Shown piece after piece: positions 45,097-54,888 of a DNA stretch of 64,000 bases. A program made the translations under genes and the position numbers. Each line of letters begins with the position of its first letter. Within the stretch, counting starts at the first letter, position 1. A model generated the notes under the pieces. That model was not told the origin of the DNA. It made no database searches and saw only the letters and a program-made list of their open reading frames with translations. Source of the stretch: Nitratiruptor sp. SB155-2 (GTDB taxonomy: Bacteria; Campylobacterota; Campylobacteria; Campylobacterales; Nitratiruptoraceae); contig NC_009662.1 in the NCBI RefSeq assembly GCF_000010325.1, forward strand, positions 186,001 through 250,000, given 5' to 3'.

Positions 45097-45277
45097 GATA
45101 AAAGAGAAGAGCCTACAAGAGCTCGAGGGATTGTTGAAAGAGAAGAAGTTGGAGCTGTTCGGGCTTCGAATGAAGCTCAAAACTATGCAGCTTCAGGATA
45201 CGAGTGCGATTAGAAAAACAAGAAAAGATATCGCACGCATCAAGACTGCAATAGCAGAAAAAAGAAGGGCTGGATAA
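45083..45277 (+). CDS. rpmC: Ribosomal protein L29 (uL29)
   Basis: The protein has 64 residues from the ATG at 45083; a GTG at 45077 in frame would add two residues. It overlaps the end of rplP by 14 nt. The two-helix pattern [20 protein letters not shown] and [13 protein letters not shown] is diagnostic. It binds near the tunnel exit. Confidence 0.96.
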   Translation: MKYTEIKEKSLQELEGLLKEKKLELFGLRMKLKTMQLQDTSAIRKTRKDIARIKTAIAEKRRAG

Positions 45278-45528
45278 TGGCTTACAAAAGAGTTATTCAA
45301 GGAAAAGTGGTAAAGAAAAGTGGTGACAAAACAGTTTCGCTTCTTGTAGAGCGAAAAGTTGTACACCCAAAATATCACAAAATTGTTAAAAGATTTAAAA
45401 AATATCTTGTGCATGATGAGCACAATAAAGCAAAAGTTGGTGATATCGTTACTGCCGTAGAGTGTAGACCGATTTCCAAACGAAAATCTTTTAGGCTCAA
45501 AGAGATCGTTCAGGCAGGAGTTGAGTAA
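45277..45528 (+). CDS. rpsQ: Ribosomal protein S17 (uS17)
   Basis: The protein has 83 residues with the OB-fold pattern [20 protein letters not shown] and [23 protein letters not shown]. It shares single-base TAATG junctions with both rpmC and rplN, so translational coupling is likely. Confidence 0.97.
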   Translation: MAYKRVIQGKVVKKSGDKTVSLLVERKVVHPKYHKIVKRFKKYLVHDEHNKAKVGDIVTAVECRPISKRKSFRLKEIVQAGVE

Positions 45529-45896
45529 TGATTCAAAGTTTTACAAGACTAAACGTCGCTGACAATAGTGGCGCTAAAGAGATCATGGCTATTAAAGTGC
45601 TTGGAGGCTCAAAAAGACGATATGCCTCTGTAGGTGATGTGATCGTTGCATCTGTAAAGAAAGCTTTACCAAACGGTAAAGTAAAAAAGGGTCAAGTTGT
45701 TAAAGCTGTCGTTGTACGAACAAAGAAAGAGATTCAAAGAGAAAACGGATCTTTGATTCGGTTTGATGACAACGCAGCAGTTATTCTTGATAACAAAAAC
45801 GAACCGATCGGTACTCGTATCTTTGGTCCCGTTGCCAGAGAGGTTCGATATAAAAACTTTATGAAAATAGTTTCTCTTGCACCGGAGGTGCTGTAA
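45528..45896 (+). CDS. rplN: Ribosomal protein L14 (uL14)
   Basis: The protein has 122 residues, the universal length. [20 protein letters not shown] and [13 protein letters not shown] are diagnostic. It forms a bridge to 16S rRNA and is the docking site of ribosome silencing factor. Confidence 0.98.
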   Translation: MIQSFTRLNVADNSGAKEIMAIKVLGGSKRRYASVGDVIVASVKKALPNGKVKKGQVVKAVVVRTKKEIQRENGSLIRFDDNAAVILDNKNEPIGTRIFGPVAREVRYKNFMKIVSLAPEVL

Positions 45897-46135
45897 TGGC
45901 TAAATTTAAGATCAAAAAGGGCGATATTGTTGAAATCATCGCCGGAGATGACAAAGGAAAAACTGGTGAAGTACTTCAAGTACTTCCAAAAAAAGAGGCA
46001 GTTATTGTTGCTGGATGTAAAGTAGTGAAAAAGGCGGTAAAGCCAAGTGAACAGCATCCTGAAGGTGGATTCATTAATAAAGAGATGCCTATTCATATTT
46101 CGAATGTGCGAAAAGTAGAAGGTGGTGCGTCATGA
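45896..46135 (+). CDS. rplX: Ribosomal protein L24 (uL24)
   Basis: The protein has 79 residues, a short form: KOW motif [20 protein letters not shown], then [16 protein letters not shown]. coli L24 is about 25 residues longer. Assembly-initiator protein of the large subunit. Overlaps rplE by 4 nt. Confidence 0.96.
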   Translation: MAKFKIKKGDIVEIIAGDDKGKTGEVLQVLPKKEAVIVAGCKVVKKAVKPSEQHPEGGFINKEMPIHISNVRKVEGGAS

Positions 46136-46683
46136 CATTGGAACTAAAAAAGAAGTATCAAGAAGAGGTTGCACCAGCACTAAAAGAGGAACTTGGCCTT
46201 GCAAATCCGATGTTGACTCCAAAACTTGAAAAGATTGTTATCAGTGTTGGTGCTGGAGAGGCAAGCCGTGATAGTAAGTTGATGCAAAATATCCAAGATA
46301 CTATCAGTCTTATTGCTGGCCAGCATGCCGTTGTAACAAAAGCAAGAAAGAGTGAGGCTGGATTTAAAATACGTGAGGGTATGCCAGTAGGTGTACGTGT
46401 AACGCTTCGTGGTGACAGAATGTGGAACTTTTTACAAAAACTCATCTACATCGCGTTGCCAAGAGTAAAAGACTTTAGAGGCCTTCCAAGAAGTGGCTTT
46501 GATGGAAGAGGAAACTACAATTTTGGTTTAGATGAACAGTTGATGTTCCCTGAAGTGGACTATGACAATATCATCAAAACACACGGTATGAACATAACGA
46601 TCGTTACTTCAACAGATAACGATAAAGAAGCGTTTACAATGCTTGAAAAGCTCGGATTCCCATTTGCTAAAGGTGGTAGATAA
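46132..46683 (+). CDS. rplE: Ribosomal protein L5 (uL5)
   Basis: The protein has 183 residues. [37 protein letters not shown] and [12 protein letters not shown] are typical. It binds 5S rRNA and forms the central protuberance. Confidence 0.98.
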   Translation: MTLELKKKYQEEVAPALKEELGLANPMLTPKLEKIVISVGAGEASRDSKLMQNIQDTISLIAGQHAVVTKARKSEAGFKIREGMPVGVRVTLRGDRMWNFLQKLIYIALPRVKDFRGLPRSGFDGRGNYNFGLDEQLMFPEVDYDNIIKTHGMNITIVTSTDNDKEAFTMLEKLGFPFAKGGR

Positions 46684-46868
46684 TGGCAAAGAAAAGTATG
46701 ATCGCAAAAGCGAAAAGAAAGCCAAAATTTAAAGTACGTGCATATACACGATGCCGAATATGTGGTCGCCCAAAATCTGTATATAGAGATTTTGGTCTTT
46801 GTAGAATTTGTCTTAGAAAAATGGCAAATGAAGGTTTACTGCCAGGCGTGAAAAAGGCGAGCTGGTAA
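46683..46868 (+). CDS. rpsN: Ribosomal protein S14, zinc form (uS14)
   Basis: The protein has 61 residues, the short zinc-binding form with C24, C27, C40 and C43. It shares a base with the rplE stop. A hairpin follows before rpsH. The zinc form alone implies steady zinc supply; no second S14 copy lies in the window. Confidence 0.97.
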   Translation: MAKKSMIAKAKRKPKFKVRAYTRCRICGRPKSVYRDFGLCRICLRKMANEGLLPGVKKASW

Positions 46869-46872
46869 TTCA

Positions 46873-46905
46873 CTAATAGGTAGCGGCAAGGCCGAACCCT
46901 ATTAG
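46873..46905 (+). promoter_or_regulatory. Hairpin between rpsN and rpsH
   Basis: CTAATAGG (46873-46880) pairs with CCTATTAG (46898-46905), and inside it CGGC-AAG-GCCG makes a second stem, with a small internal loop between. The 58-nt gap holding it is unusual in this tightly packed cluster. S8, encoded just downstream, is a known mRNA repressor in E. coli, so this is a candidate S8 site; a weak attenuator or processing site is the alternative. Confidence 0.5.
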
Positions 46906-46926
46906 ATATTCATGAAGGAGAAATAG

Positions 46927-47331
46927 ATGGTAAATGATATTATTGCAGATTCTATAACAAGAATCAGAAATGCCTCTATCAGAGGACAAGAAGTTACGAA
47001 GCTTCTTTATTCAAAAATTGTAGAAGCAATCGTAAAGATTTTACAAGAAAAAGGATACATTGAAAGTTATAAAGTTGTCGAAGAGGGCAATAAAAAATTC
47101 ATCAATGTTGTTTTGAAATATGAAGAAGCAGGAAAGAAAAAGAGACCTGTTATCAATGAAATTAAACGGATTTCTAAACCTGGACGACGTATCTATAAAG
47201 GTAAAGATGAAATTAAACGATTTAAAAATGGATACGGAACGATCATTGTAAGTACAAGTAAAGGTGTGTTACCTAACGATGAAGCTTACCGCCTTGGAGT
47301 TGGCGGCGAAGTCCTTTGTAGTGTTTGGTAA
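46927..47331 (+). CDS. rpsH: Ribosomal protein S8 (uS8)
   Basis: The protein has 134 residues. [16 protein letters not shown] and the C-terminal [26 protein letters not shown] are diagnostic. Central 16S rRNA binder; the E. coli homologue represses the spc operon. The start follows AAGGAGAAAT. Confidence 0.98.
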   Translation: MVNDIIADSITRIRNASIRGQEVTKLLYSKIVEAIVKILQEKGYIESYKVVEEGNKKFINVVLKYEEAGKKKRPVINEIKRISKPGRRIYKGKDEIKRFKNGYGTIIVSTSKGVLPNDEAYRLGVGGEVLCSVW

Positions 47332-47379
47332 TACGATATCCATTCGAGCAATCGTAGAAATATCGTATAAAGGAAAGAA

Positions 47380-47916
47380 ATGAGCAGAATAGGAAAACAA
47401 CCGGTTGCGATACCAAGTGGTGTCGATGTAAAAATTGAAAATGGAAAAATTATCGCCAAAAAAGGCAACCTTACACAAGAGGTTGAATTTGGCAATAGAG
47501 TGAATGTGTCAATAGAAGATAATAAAATCGTTTTTTCGCCAGTAGGTGAGGACAAACAGTCCAAAGCATTTTGGGGAACATACCGAGCATTAACGAACAA
47601 TGCAATAGAAGGCCTCACGAAGGGCTTTGAAAAGAAACTTGAAATCAACGGTGTTGGATACAGAGCTGCAGTAAAAGGAAAAGAGCTTGAATTGCAGCTC
47701 GGCTTTTCACATCCAATTCTCTATCCTATTCCAGAAGGTATTCAGATCAGTGTTGAAAAAAACATCATCACGATCAAAGGCCACGATAAACAAAAAGTTG
47801 GCCAAGTTGCAGCTGAGATTAGAAGCTTCAGACCACCAGAGCCATATAAAGGCAAAGGTGTGAAATATGTTGATGAAGTTATCATCAGAAAAGCTGGTAA
47901 GACAGCGAAGAAGTAA
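47380..47916 (+). CDS. rplF: Ribosomal protein L6 (uL6)
   Basis: The protein has 178 residues with two similar halves and the signature [22 protein letters not shown]. It follows rpsH after 48 nt, which hold ACGATATC...ATCGTATAA, a potential small hairpin. Located near the factor-binding site. Confidence 0.98.
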   Translation: MSRIGKQPVAIPSGVDVKIENGKIIAKKGNLTQEVEFGNRVNVSIEDNKIVFSPVGEDKQSKAFWGTYRALTNNAIEGLTKGFEKKLEINGVGYRAAVKGKELELQLGFSHPILYPIPEGIQISVEKNIITIKGHDKQKVGQVAAEIRSFRPPEPYKGKGVKYVDEVIIRKAGKTAKK

Positions 47917-47926
47917 AGGGTAGATT

Positions 47927-48283
47927 ATGAGAGAGAGTATTCAAAGAAGAAAAAATAGATTGAGAATTAAAAGAAAAAGAAGAGTTCGAGGAAAGATCAC
48001 AGGCAGTGCTGATCGACCTCGTGTATCCATTTTTAAGTCCAATAGACACTTTTACGCACAAGCTATCGATGATACAAAAGGGCATACACTTGCCTATAGT
48101 GATGGTGCAAAACTTGGCGTAAAAGTAAACAAAGAGGATGTGAAAAAAGTTGCTGAGGATTTGGCTGGAAAGCTCAAAGCTCTTAACATAGAGACTATCG
48201 TTTTTGATAGAAACGGATATCTCTACCATGGTGTGGTAGCGTCCTTTGCTGATGCTTTACGAGAAAACGGAATCAAGTTTTAG
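47927..48283 (+). CDS. rplR: Ribosomal protein L18 (uL18)
   Basis: The protein has 118 residues. [22 protein letters not shown] and [23 protein letters not shown] are diagnostic. Binds 5S rRNA with L5. Confidence 0.98.
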   Translation: MRESIQRRKNRLRIKRKRRVRGKITGSADRPRVSIFKSNRHFYAQAIDDTKGHTLAYSDGAKLGVKVNKEDVKKVAEDLAGKLKALNIETIVFDRNGYLYHGVVASFADALRENGIKF

Positions 48284-48292
48284 GGGTAGTCA

Positions 48293-48736
48293 ATGGAAAA
48301 ATGGAATAGAGAAGAATTCGAAGAAGTTGTCGTAAATATCAGTCGTGTTACCAAAGTTGTAAAAGGTGGGCGACGGTTTCGATTTAGTGCACTTGTTGTT
48401 GTAGGTGACAAAAAGGGTCACGTTGGATATGGTATTGGGAAAGCTAAAGAGGTTCCTGATGCTATTAAAAAAGCGATCGATAATGCATTTAAAAATATAA
48501 CAACTGTAAATATTAAAGGTACTACGATTGCTCACGATATTGAGCATAAGTATAATGCAAGCAAAATATTGCTCAAGCCTGCAAGTCAAGGTACCGGTGT
48601 AATTGCCGGTGGTGCAGCAAGACCAGTACTTGAACTTGCTGGAATTCAAGATATTTTGACAAAATCGCTTGGTTCCAACAACCCTGCAACACTAGTTCGT
48701 GCAACTATTGAAGCATTAGAGCGAATAAAAGGATAA
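48293..48736 (+). CDS. rpsE: Ribosomal protein S5 (uS5)
   Basis: The protein has 147 residues. [19 protein letters not shown] and [20 protein letters not shown] identify uS5, which is involved in decoding accuracy. Only 3 nt separate it from rplO: the gene for L30 (rpmD) that usually lies between is absent, as in other Campylobacterota. Confidence 0.98.
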   Translation: MEKWNREEFEEVVVNISRVTKVVKGGRRFRFSALVVVGDKKGHVGYGIGKAKEVPDAIKKAIDNAFKNITTVNIKGTTIAHDIEHKYNASKILLKPASQGTGVIAGGAARPVLELAGIQDILTKSLGSNNPATLVRATIEALERIKG

Positions 48737-48739
48737 GCT

Positions 48740-49141
48740 ATGGCACTACATAATCTACAACCAGCACCTGGAAGTACACACAAAACCAAAAGAGTAGGCC
48801 GAGGTCAAGGGAGTGGCATGGGAAAAACTGCCACAAGAGGACAAAAAGGTCAAAAGAGTAGAACTGGGTACTCACAAAAAAGGGGATTTGAAGGTGGTCA
48901 ACAACCTTTGCAAAGAAGACTCCCAAAAATTGGTTTTACATCCAATGTTGTAAAACCCCACGCTATTAATGTTGACAAAGTAAAAAAAGTTGCCCAGTTG
49001 GAAGAGATAACTATGGAGACTATACGAAGTGTCTATAAGTTACCAAAATATGTAACGAGAGTAAAATTGATTGGGAGCAGTGTACAAGAGATCGTCTCTA
49101 AAATTAAAGACGATAACATCTCTTATAGTGGACAAAAATAA
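48740..49141 (+). CDS. rplO: Ribosomal protein L15 (uL15)
   Basis: The protein has 133 residues. [21 protein letters not shown] and [18 protein letters not shown] are typical. It shares one base with secY (TAATG). Confidence 0.97.
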   Translation: MALHNLQPAPGSTHKTKRVGRGQGSGMGKTATRGQKGQKSRTGYSQKRGFEGGQQPLQRRLPKIGFTSNVVKPHAINVDKVKKVAQLEEITMETIRSVYKLPKYVTRVKLIGSSVQEIVSKIKDDNISYSGQK

Positions 49142-50403
49142 TGAGTCGCTCACTCATAAACAAAATTCTTATTACGCTAGGATTTCTCTTTTTGTATAGA
49201 GTCCTAGCGTATGTGCCGGTACCTGGAGTAAATATAGACATAGTGAAAGAGTTTTTCGATTCCCAAAGCGGCAATGCCCTTGGCATGTTCAATATGTTTA
49301 GCGGTAACGCTGTACGAAGACTCAGTATCATTTCATTGGGAATTATGCCCTACATCACCGCTTCTATTATTATGGAACTCCTTGCTGCGACATTTCCAAG
49401 TCTTGGCCAGATGAAAAAAGAACGAGACGGAATGACCAAATATATGCAGATTATCCGTTATGCAACCATTGTCATTACGCTTATACAAGCTATCGGTGTA
49501 TCAATAGGCCTGCAAAGTCTTACAGGCAGGGGCGGTGAAAGCGCTATTATGATCGATATGCCTACATTCGTAACTATTGCAGCCATCAGTATGCTTGCTG
49601 GGACGATGATTTTAATGTGGATAGGAGAGCAGATAACGCAAAAAGGTATCGGTAACGGAATCTCACTTATCATTTTTGCAGGGATCGTCTCAGGTATTCC
49701 TAGTGCAATAGGCGGGACAATCAATCTTGTCAACACAGGTGAACTCAATTTCCTTATCTTGATTGCAATCGTCGCTATTATTTTAGTAACCGTAGGATTC
49801 ATTATCTATGTAGAACTGGCGGAGCGTAGAATTCCAATATCATACTCAAGAAAAGTGCTGATGCAAAATCAGAAAAAAAGAATTATGAACTACATTCCGA
49901 TCAAAGTAAACTTGAGTGGCGTTATACCGCCGATTTTTGCTTCTGCAATCTTAATGTTTCCATCAACGATTTTACAATCGAGTACCAATCCAATCGTGCA
50001 AAAGATTTCAGATATTTTAAATCCCAACGGATTTGTTTTTAATGCTTTAATGTTTTTTCTTGTTATCTTTTTTGCATACTTTTATGCATCTATCGTTTTT
50101 AACGCGAAAGATATTGCCGATAACCTCAAACGACAAGGTGGATTCATCCCGGGCGTTCGTCCAGGCGAACCGACTGCAGCATATCTGAATGAGGTAGCAA
50201 GCAGGCTGACATTCTGGGGTGCCATATACCTAGGGATCATTTCTACGCTTCCTTGGGTTTTAGTGAAAGCTATGGGTGTGCCATTCTATTTTGGTGGTAC
50301 TGCTGTATTGATAGTCGTTCAGGTAGCTCTTGATACAATGCGAAAAATTGAAGCCCAAATCTATATGAACCGTTATGAAACATTGAGTGCTGTAGGTCTT
50401 TGA
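49141..50403 (+). CDS. secY: Protein translocase subunit SecY
   Basis: The protein has 420 residues with ten membrane helices. Diagnostic stretches are the N-terminal RVLAYVPVPGV, the plug-region FSGNAVRRLSI..LGIMPYITASIIMEL, the cytoplasmic loop RKVLMQNQKK and GGFIPGVRPGEPTAAYL. It forms the channel with SecE, whose gene begins at the right edge of the window. It overlaps map by one base of its stop. Confidence 0.98.
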   Translation: MSRSLINKILITLGFLFLYRVLAYVPVPGVNIDIVKEFFDSQSGNALGMFNMFSGNAVRRLSIISLGIMPYITASIIMELLAATFPSLGQMKKERDGMTKYMQIIRYATIVITLIQAIGVSIGLQSLTGRGGESAIMIDMPTFVTIAAISMLAGTMILMWIGEQITQKGIGNGISLIIFAGIVSGIPSAIGGTINLVNTGELNFLILIAIVAIILVTVGFIIYVELAERRIPISYSRKVLMQNQKKRIMNYIPIKVNLSGVIPPIFASAILMFPSTILQSSTNPIVQKISDILNPNGFVFNALMFFLVIFFAYFYASIVFNAKDIADNLKRQGGFIPGVRPGEPTAAYLNEVASRLTFWGAIYLGIISTLPWVLVKAMGVPFYFGGTAVLIVVQVALDTMRKIEAQIYMNRYETLSAVGL

Positions 50404-51164
50404 TGGCTATCGCGATAAGAAAACCCAATGAGATAGAAAAACTTCGTAAAGCAAACATAATCGTTGCAAAAACACTGAACTATCTCAAAGAGAAATGCCA
50501 GCCTGGCGTTTCTCTCAAAGAACTTGATCAAATGGGTGAGGAGTATATCAGAAGCCTGGGAGCACGACCATCTTTCAAAGGACTATACGGTTTTCCAGCA
50601 TCTGTGTGTACCTCGGTCAATGAAGTTATCATTCATGGAATCCCTACGGACTATCGTCTTCAAGAGGGCGATATCGTGGGACTTGATATCGGTACCGAAC
50701 TTGATGGATGGTATGGAGATGCAGCGATAACAGTAGGTGTTGGAAAAATCTCTCAAAAAGATGAAGAGCTGATCAATGTAGCAAAAGATACGCTCTATTT
50801 TGCTATCGATATTATCAAAGCTGGCATGCGTTTTAAAGAATTAAGTTATGAGATAGAAAAATATATCCGCTCACGGGGATATGTACCACTCCACGGCTTT
50901 TGTGGACATGGCATTGGAAGAAAACCCCATGAAGAGCCAGAGATTCCCAACTACCTTGAACATGGATCACCAAAAAGTGGACCCAAAATCAAAAATGGCA
51001 TGGTATTTTGTCTTGAACCTATGATCTGTCAAAAACTTGGTACTCCGAAAATTCTTGAAGACAAATGGTCTGTCGTGAGTGAGGATGGTCTTCGAGGCAG
51101 TCATTATGAACATACAGTTGCAATCATAAACAATAAAGCAGAGATATTAAGCAAGGAGGATTAA
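50403..51164 (+). CDS. map: Methionine aminopeptidase, type I
   Basis: The protein has 253 residues from the ATG at 50403 (TGATG junction with secY); a TTG at 50400 is also in frame. The metal ligands lie in GLDIGTELDGWYGDA (two Asp), FCGHGIGRKPHEEP (His), CLEPM (Glu) and the late SHYEHTVAI. It removes the initiator methionine. The operon place secY-map-infA is common. Confidence 0.97.
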   Translation: MAIAIRKPNEIEKLRKANIIVAKTLNYLKEKCQPGVSLKELDQMGEEYIRSLGARPSFKGLYGFPASVCTSVNEVIIHGIPTDYRLQEGDIVGLDIGTELDGWYGDAAITVGVGKISQKDEELINVAKDTLYFAIDIIKAGMRFKELSYEIEKYIRSRGYVPLHGFCGHGIGRKPHEEPEIPNYLEHGSPKSGPKIKNGMVFCLEPMICQKLGTPKILEDKWSVVSEDGLRGSHYEHTVAIINNKAEILSKED

Positions 51165-51383
51165 ATGGCAAAAGATGATGTAATAGAAGTGGACGGTATA
51201 GTCAAAGAGGCATTACCCAATGCAATGTTTCGAGTAGAATTGGAAAACGGACATGTAGTGCTGTGCCATATTGCCGGAAAGATGAGAATGCACTACATTA
51301 AAATTCTTCCTGGAGACAAGGTAAAAGTGGAGTTGACACCATACAGTCTTGATAAAGGACGCATCACTTTTCGATATAAATAA
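51165..51383 (+). CDS. infA: Translation initiation factor IF-1
   Basis: The protein has 72 residues, the standard length, with [22 protein letters not shown] and the late [11 protein letters not shown]1-like OB fold that blocks the A site during initiation. The ATG directly follows the map TAA. Confidence 0.98.
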   Translation: MAKDDVIEVDGIVKEALPNAMFRVELENGHVVLCHIAGKMRMHYIKILPGDKVKVELTPYSLDKGRITFRYK

Positions 51384-51442
51384 GCTTAAATTAAGGCAAA
51401 TATAAGTAGAATTATGTCCCTTTTTATAAGCTGAGGGAAGAA

Positions 51443-51522
51443 TCTTTGTAAGAGAAAGGCACAATTCTTACAAGGATTGGTTGAGTTGCTCACTCAACCT
51501 AGGCGTACCGTTTCCGTGCCTA
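51443..51522 (+). promoter_or_regulatory. Structured leader before rpmJ-rpsM (three hairpins)
   Basis: The infA-rpmJ gap (158 nt) is the longest inside the ribosomal cluster. It holds three consecutive hairpins: CTTTGTAAGA/TCTTACAAGG (51444-51475), GGTTGAGT/ACTCAACC (51479-51499) and TAGGC..AC/GT..GCCTA (51500-51522), then AAAGGAG for rpmJ. It precedes rpmJ-rpsM-rpsK-rpsD-rpoA-rplQ. In E. coli, S4 represses this alpha operon through a leader pseudoknot before rpsM, so this is a candidate S4-responsive leader. A Rho-independent terminator is unlikely because no T-run follows. Confidence 0.6.
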
Positions 51523-51541
51523 AATCACAAAGGAGAAATCA

Positions 51542-51655
51542 ATGAAAGTTAGACCATCTGTAAAAAAGATGTGTGAAAAATGCAAGATTATCAAACGCAA
51601 AGGCGTTGTACGAGTAATCTGTGTAAATCCAAAACACAAACAAAGACAAGGATAG
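51542..51655 (+). CDS. rpmJ: Ribosomal protein L36 (bL36), zinc form
   Basis: The protein has 37 residues, read directly: [15 protein letters not shown] to the TAG at 51653. The zinc ligands C11, C14, C27 and H32 are present (C+ form). The ribosome site is AAAGGAG. It starts the alpha operon, 3 nt before rpsM. Confidence 0.97.
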   Translation: MKVRPSVKKMCEKCKIIKRKGVVRVICVNPKHKQRQG

Positions 51656-51658
51656 TCC

Positions 51659-52021
51659 ATGGCAAGGATTGCAGGCGTAGATTTACCAAAAAATAAACGA
51701 ATAGAGTATGCACTTCCATATGTTTATGGAATTGGATTGACAACATCTCGAAAAATTCTTGATGCTGTTGGCATCAGCTACGATAAAAGAGTTTATGAAC
51801 TCACTGAAGATGAAGTAGCTGCTATCAACAAACATATCCGTGAAAACTATATGGTCGAAGGTGATCTTCGAAGAAAAGTAGCTATGGATATCAAAGCGCT
51901 TATGGATATCGGATGTTATAGAGGCCTTCGACATAGACGTGGTCTTCCTGTTCGAGGACAAAGAACGAAAACAAATGCTCGAACACGAAAAGGTAAGAAA
52001 AAAACAGTAGGTGCTAAATAA
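51659..52021 (+). CDS. rpsM: Ribosomal protein S13 (uS13)
   Basis: The protein has 120 residues. [25 protein letters not shown] and [23 protein letters not shown] are diagnostic. Head protein contacting tRNA and the large subunit. Confidence 0.98.
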   Translation: MARIAGVDLPKNKRIEYALPYVYGIGLTTSRKILDAVGISYDKRVYELTEDEVAAINKHIRENYMVEGDLRRKVAMDIKALMDIGCYRGLRHRRGLPVRGQRTKTNARTRKGKKKTVGAK

Positions 52022-52029
52022 AGGATTGA

Positions 52030-52425
52030 ATGATGGCGAAAAGAAAAGGTGCAAGAAAAAAAATAGTTAAAAAGAATATTGCAAGAGGCGTTGTTTATAT
52101 CAACGCAACATTCAACAATACTGTTGTTACTGTCACTGATGAAATGGGAAACGTCATCGCATGGAGCAGTGCTGGAAGTTTGGGATTTAAAGGAAGCAAA
52201 AAATCTACTCCTTTTGCAGCACAACAAGCAGTAGAAGATGCAATGGCTAAAGCGAAGGAGCACGGTATTAAAGAAGTCGGAATCAAAGTTCAAGGACCGG
52301 GAAGCGGGAGAGATACTGCTGTAAAAAGTGTTGGGGCAATTGAGGGTATTCGTGTTCTCTTTTTTAAAGATATCACCCCATTGCCACACAATGGATGTAG
52401 ACCTCCAAAACGAAGAAGAGTATAA
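52030..52425 (+). CDS. rpsK: Ribosomal protein S11 (uS11)
   Basis: The protein has 131 residues. [22 protein letters not shown] and [11 protein letters not shown] identify uS11. Platform protein near the E site. The ATG at 52033 in frame would be one codon shorter. Confidence 0.97.
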   Translation: MMAKRKGARKKIVKKNIARGVVYINATFNNTVVTVTDEMGNVIAWSSAGSLGFKGSKKSTPFAAQQAVEDAMAKAKEHGIKEVGIKVQGPGSGRDTAVKSVGAIEGIRVLFFKDITPLPHNGCRPPKRRRV

Positions 52426-52480
52426 CAATTTAAACGGTACGCCAAAACAGAGCAATAATATTTTGGATTAGGAGAAACAG

Positions 52481-53107
52481 ATGGCAAGATATAGAGGTCC
52501 GGTAGAGAAAATTGAAAGACGCCTTGGTGTGAGTCTTGCTCTTAAGGGTGAGCGAAGACTGGCTGGTAAAAGCGCACTTGAGAAGCGACCATATCCACCG
52601 GGACAACACGGACAAAGAAGAAGCAAAATTAGTGAATACGGTTTACAACTTCGAGAAAAACAAAAAGCAAAATTTATGTATGGTGTTGCAGAGAAACAGT
52701 TTAGAAATCTGTTCAAGGAAGCGAACAGAATGGAAGGCAACACCGGGGAGAATTTGATCAAACTTCTTGAAAGAAGACTTGATAACGTAGTTTATAGAAT
52801 GGGATTCGCGACCACAAGAAGATTTGCAAGACAGCTTGTAAACCACGGACATGTACTCGTGGATGGTAAAAGAGTAAACATTCCATCATTTAGAGTTAAA
52901 CCGGGTCAAAAAATCGAGATCCGTGAAAAGAGCAAAAACAATCCACAAATTCAAAGATCTCTTGAATTGACGAATCAGACCGGAATCGTTCCTTGGGTCG
53001 ATGTGGATAAAGAGAAAGTATTTGGTATTTTTACACGCATTCCTGAACGAGAAGAGATAGATATACCAGTAGAAGAGCGATTGATCGTCGAGCTATACTC
53101 TAAATAA
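52481..53107 (+). CDS. rpsD: Ribosomal protein S4 (uS4), cysteine-free
   Basis: The protein has 208 residues. It lacks the N-terminal cysteines, so it is the zinc-free form. [22 protein letters not shown] and the S4 RNA-binding domain ([30 protein letters not shown]) are typical. Assembly initiator and, in E. coli, the repressor of the alpha operon. A 55-nt gap before it includes a weak CCAAAA/TTTTGG hairpin (52442-52466). Confidence 0.98.
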   Translation: MARYRGPVEKIERRLGVSLALKGERRLAGKSALEKRPYPPGQHGQRRSKISEYGLQLREKQKAKFMYGVAEKQFRNLFKEANRMEGNTGENLIKLLERRLDNVVYRMGFATTRRFARQLVNHGHVLVDGKRVNIPSFRVKPGQKIEIREKSKNNPQIQRSLELTNQTGIVPWVDVDKEKVFGIFTRIPEREEIDIPVEERLIVELYSK

Positions 53108-53138
53108 TAGTTAAAAAATAAATAAAGAGAGTGGCACA

Positions 53139-54125
53139 ATGAATAAAATAAAAATAACTCCATCTGTTCCGACACATATGGAAGTTGAAAAAATTAAAGA
53201 AAATGCCATTAGATTGCATGTGTATCCATATGAAAGTGGATATGCCATTTCCGTGGCACATCCACTTCGAAGACTTCTTTTAAGTAGTACTGCAGGATAT
53301 GCGCCGATTGGACTGAAAATCGAAGGCGTACAACACGAGTTCGACAGTGTGCGAGGTATGCTTGAAGATGTAGCAGCATTTATTATCAATCTAAAAAATG
53401 TTCGATTTAAACTTAGAGACAGTGAACAAGAAAATGTAACACTCGAATATGAGTTCAGTGGGCCAAAAGAGCTCTTTGGAAAAGATTTTGAAAATGACTT
53501 GGTTGAAGTTGTGACGCCAGATGCATTCCTCGCAACGCTGAATGAAGATGCTGAGCTTAAAATGAGCATTATCGTTCAAAAAGGTATCGGATATGTACCA
53601 AGTGAAATGATTCGAGATCTATTGCCACAAGGGTATATTCCATTGGACGCTTTTTTTACTCCAGTGAAAAAAGCGGTATATGAGATTGAAAAGGTACTTG
53701 TTGAAGATAATCCGAATTATGAAAAAATAGTTTTTGATATTGAAACTGATGGTCAAGTTGATCCAGTAAGCGCATTGAAAATGGCTATGAATGTTATGCA
53801 AAGCCAAATGGAAATCTTTACAAACGATATCGAAGTTACAGAAACAGTTGGACAAAATATTGAAAATAGCGAGATCTTTTACCAACCTCTGGATATACTC
53901 GATCTAAGTGCTCGAAGTTACAACTGTTTGGACAAAGCTGGCATCAAATATGTTGGCGAATTACTACTTATGAGCAACGAGGCACTGAAATCGATAAAAA
54001 ATCTTGGTAAGAAATCCCTCGATGAAATCCAGGAGAAACTTTCTGAACTCAACATCGATCTTGGAAAGTTAAGCGATCAAGAGAAAGAGACAATTCTTAA
54101 AAAAATAGAACAGAACAAGTCCTAA
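53139..54125 (+). CDS. rpoA: RNA polymerase alpha subunit
   Basis: The protein has 328 residues: the N-terminal domain (to about 230) assembles core RNA polymerase, with YPYESGYAISVAHPLRRLLLSS near the start, and the C-terminal domain (about 250-328) with LDLSARSYNCLDKAGI and NLGKKSLDEI binds UP elements and regulators. Usual place before rplQ. Confidence 0.98.
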   Translation: MNKIKITPSVPTHMEVEKIKENAIRLHVYPYESGYAISVAHPLRRLLLSSTAGYAPIGLKIEGVQHEFDSVRGMLEDVAAFIINLKNVRFKLRDSEQENVTLEYEFSGPKELFGKDFENDLVEVVTPDAFLATLNEDAELKMSIIVQKGIGYVPSEMIRDLLPQGYIPLDAFFTPVKKAVYEIEKVLVEDNPNYEKIVFDIETDGQVDPVSALKMAMNVMQSQMEIFTNDIEVTETVGQNIENSEIFYQPLDILDLSARSYNCLDKAGIKYVGELLLMSNEALKSIKNLGKKSLDEIQEKLSELNIDLGKLSDQEKETILKKIEQNKS

Positions 54126-54135
54126 AGGATAGCAA

Positions 54136-54486
54136 ATGAGACATAGACACGGATACAGAAAACTGAGCAGAACGAGTTCTCATAGAAAAGCATTGCTCAA
54201 AAACCTTGCAATTGCTTTAATTATGAATGAGCGAATAGAGACAACTGTTGCAAAAGCGAAAACTCTTCGAAGTTACATTGAAAAGCTCATTACAAAGGCA
54301 AAGAAAGGTGATTTCAACGCTCATAGAGAAGTATTCGCCTATTTGCAAGATAAAGAAGCAACTAAAAAACTCATGAATGAAATCGCTCCAAAATATAACG
54401 AGCGTAATGGTGGGTATACGCGAATTATCCGAACCAGAACAAGACGCGGTGACGCTGCGCCTATGGCTTTCATCGAACTTGTATAA
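54136..54486 (+). CDS. rplQ: Ribosomal protein L17 (bL17)
   Basis: The protein has 116 residues. [24 protein letters not shown] and [25 protein letters not shown] are diagnostic. Last gene of the cluster; a terminator hairpin follows at once. Confidence 0.98.
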
Positions 54487-54487
54487 C

Positions 54488-54508
54488 TATAGAGGCTTTG
54501 CCTCTATA
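54488..54508 (+). terminator. Hairpin after rplQ
   Basis: TATAGAGGC-TTT-GCCTCTATA is a perfect 9-bp stem with a 3-nt loop, starting 2 nt after the rplQ stop. A run of five T follows about 10 nt later. It probably ends the long ribosomal transcript. Confidence 0.75.
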
Positions 54509-54585
54509 TCCTACTAATGCTTTTTCTTAATCTTCTTTTTATCCAAAATTAACTATATTCGCTCATATCGAAACAAAGGATTGCA

Positions 54586-54888
54586 ATGGCTATTCCATTC
54601 AGTGATGAAGATCTCTATCCAGCTGTAGAGAAAGTTATAGAAAAAATCAAGCCTATGCTGGCACTTGATGGTGGAGATATAAAGCTACTCGGCGTTAAAA
54701 ACGGTCGAGTGTTTGTTCAGCTTGGTGGTGCATGTGTAGGGTGTAGTGCAAGTGGAAACACTTTGAAATACGGCGTCGAAAGACAGCTTAAAATTGATAT
54801 TCACCCAGAAATCGAAGTAGTCAATATACCGCCTGGATACGAAGATCAATGGGAAGATATAGCGATGCAATATGAAGGAGAGAAATAG
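54586..54888 (+). CDS. nfu: Nfu-type iron-sulfur scaffold (NifU C-terminal domain)
   Basis: The protein has 100 residues with the NifU-like domain: LALDGGDIKLLGV and the metal-binding CVGC (C50, C53). It carries or transfers 4Fe-4S clusters. It begins a series with the TPR-like gene and murE; AAAGGATT is the ribosome site. Confidence 0.9.
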   Translation: MAIPFSDEDLYPAVEKVIEKIKPMLALDGGDIKLLGVKNGRVFVQLGGACVGCSASGNTLKYGVERQLKIDIHPEIEVVNIPPGYEDQWEDIAMQYEGEK

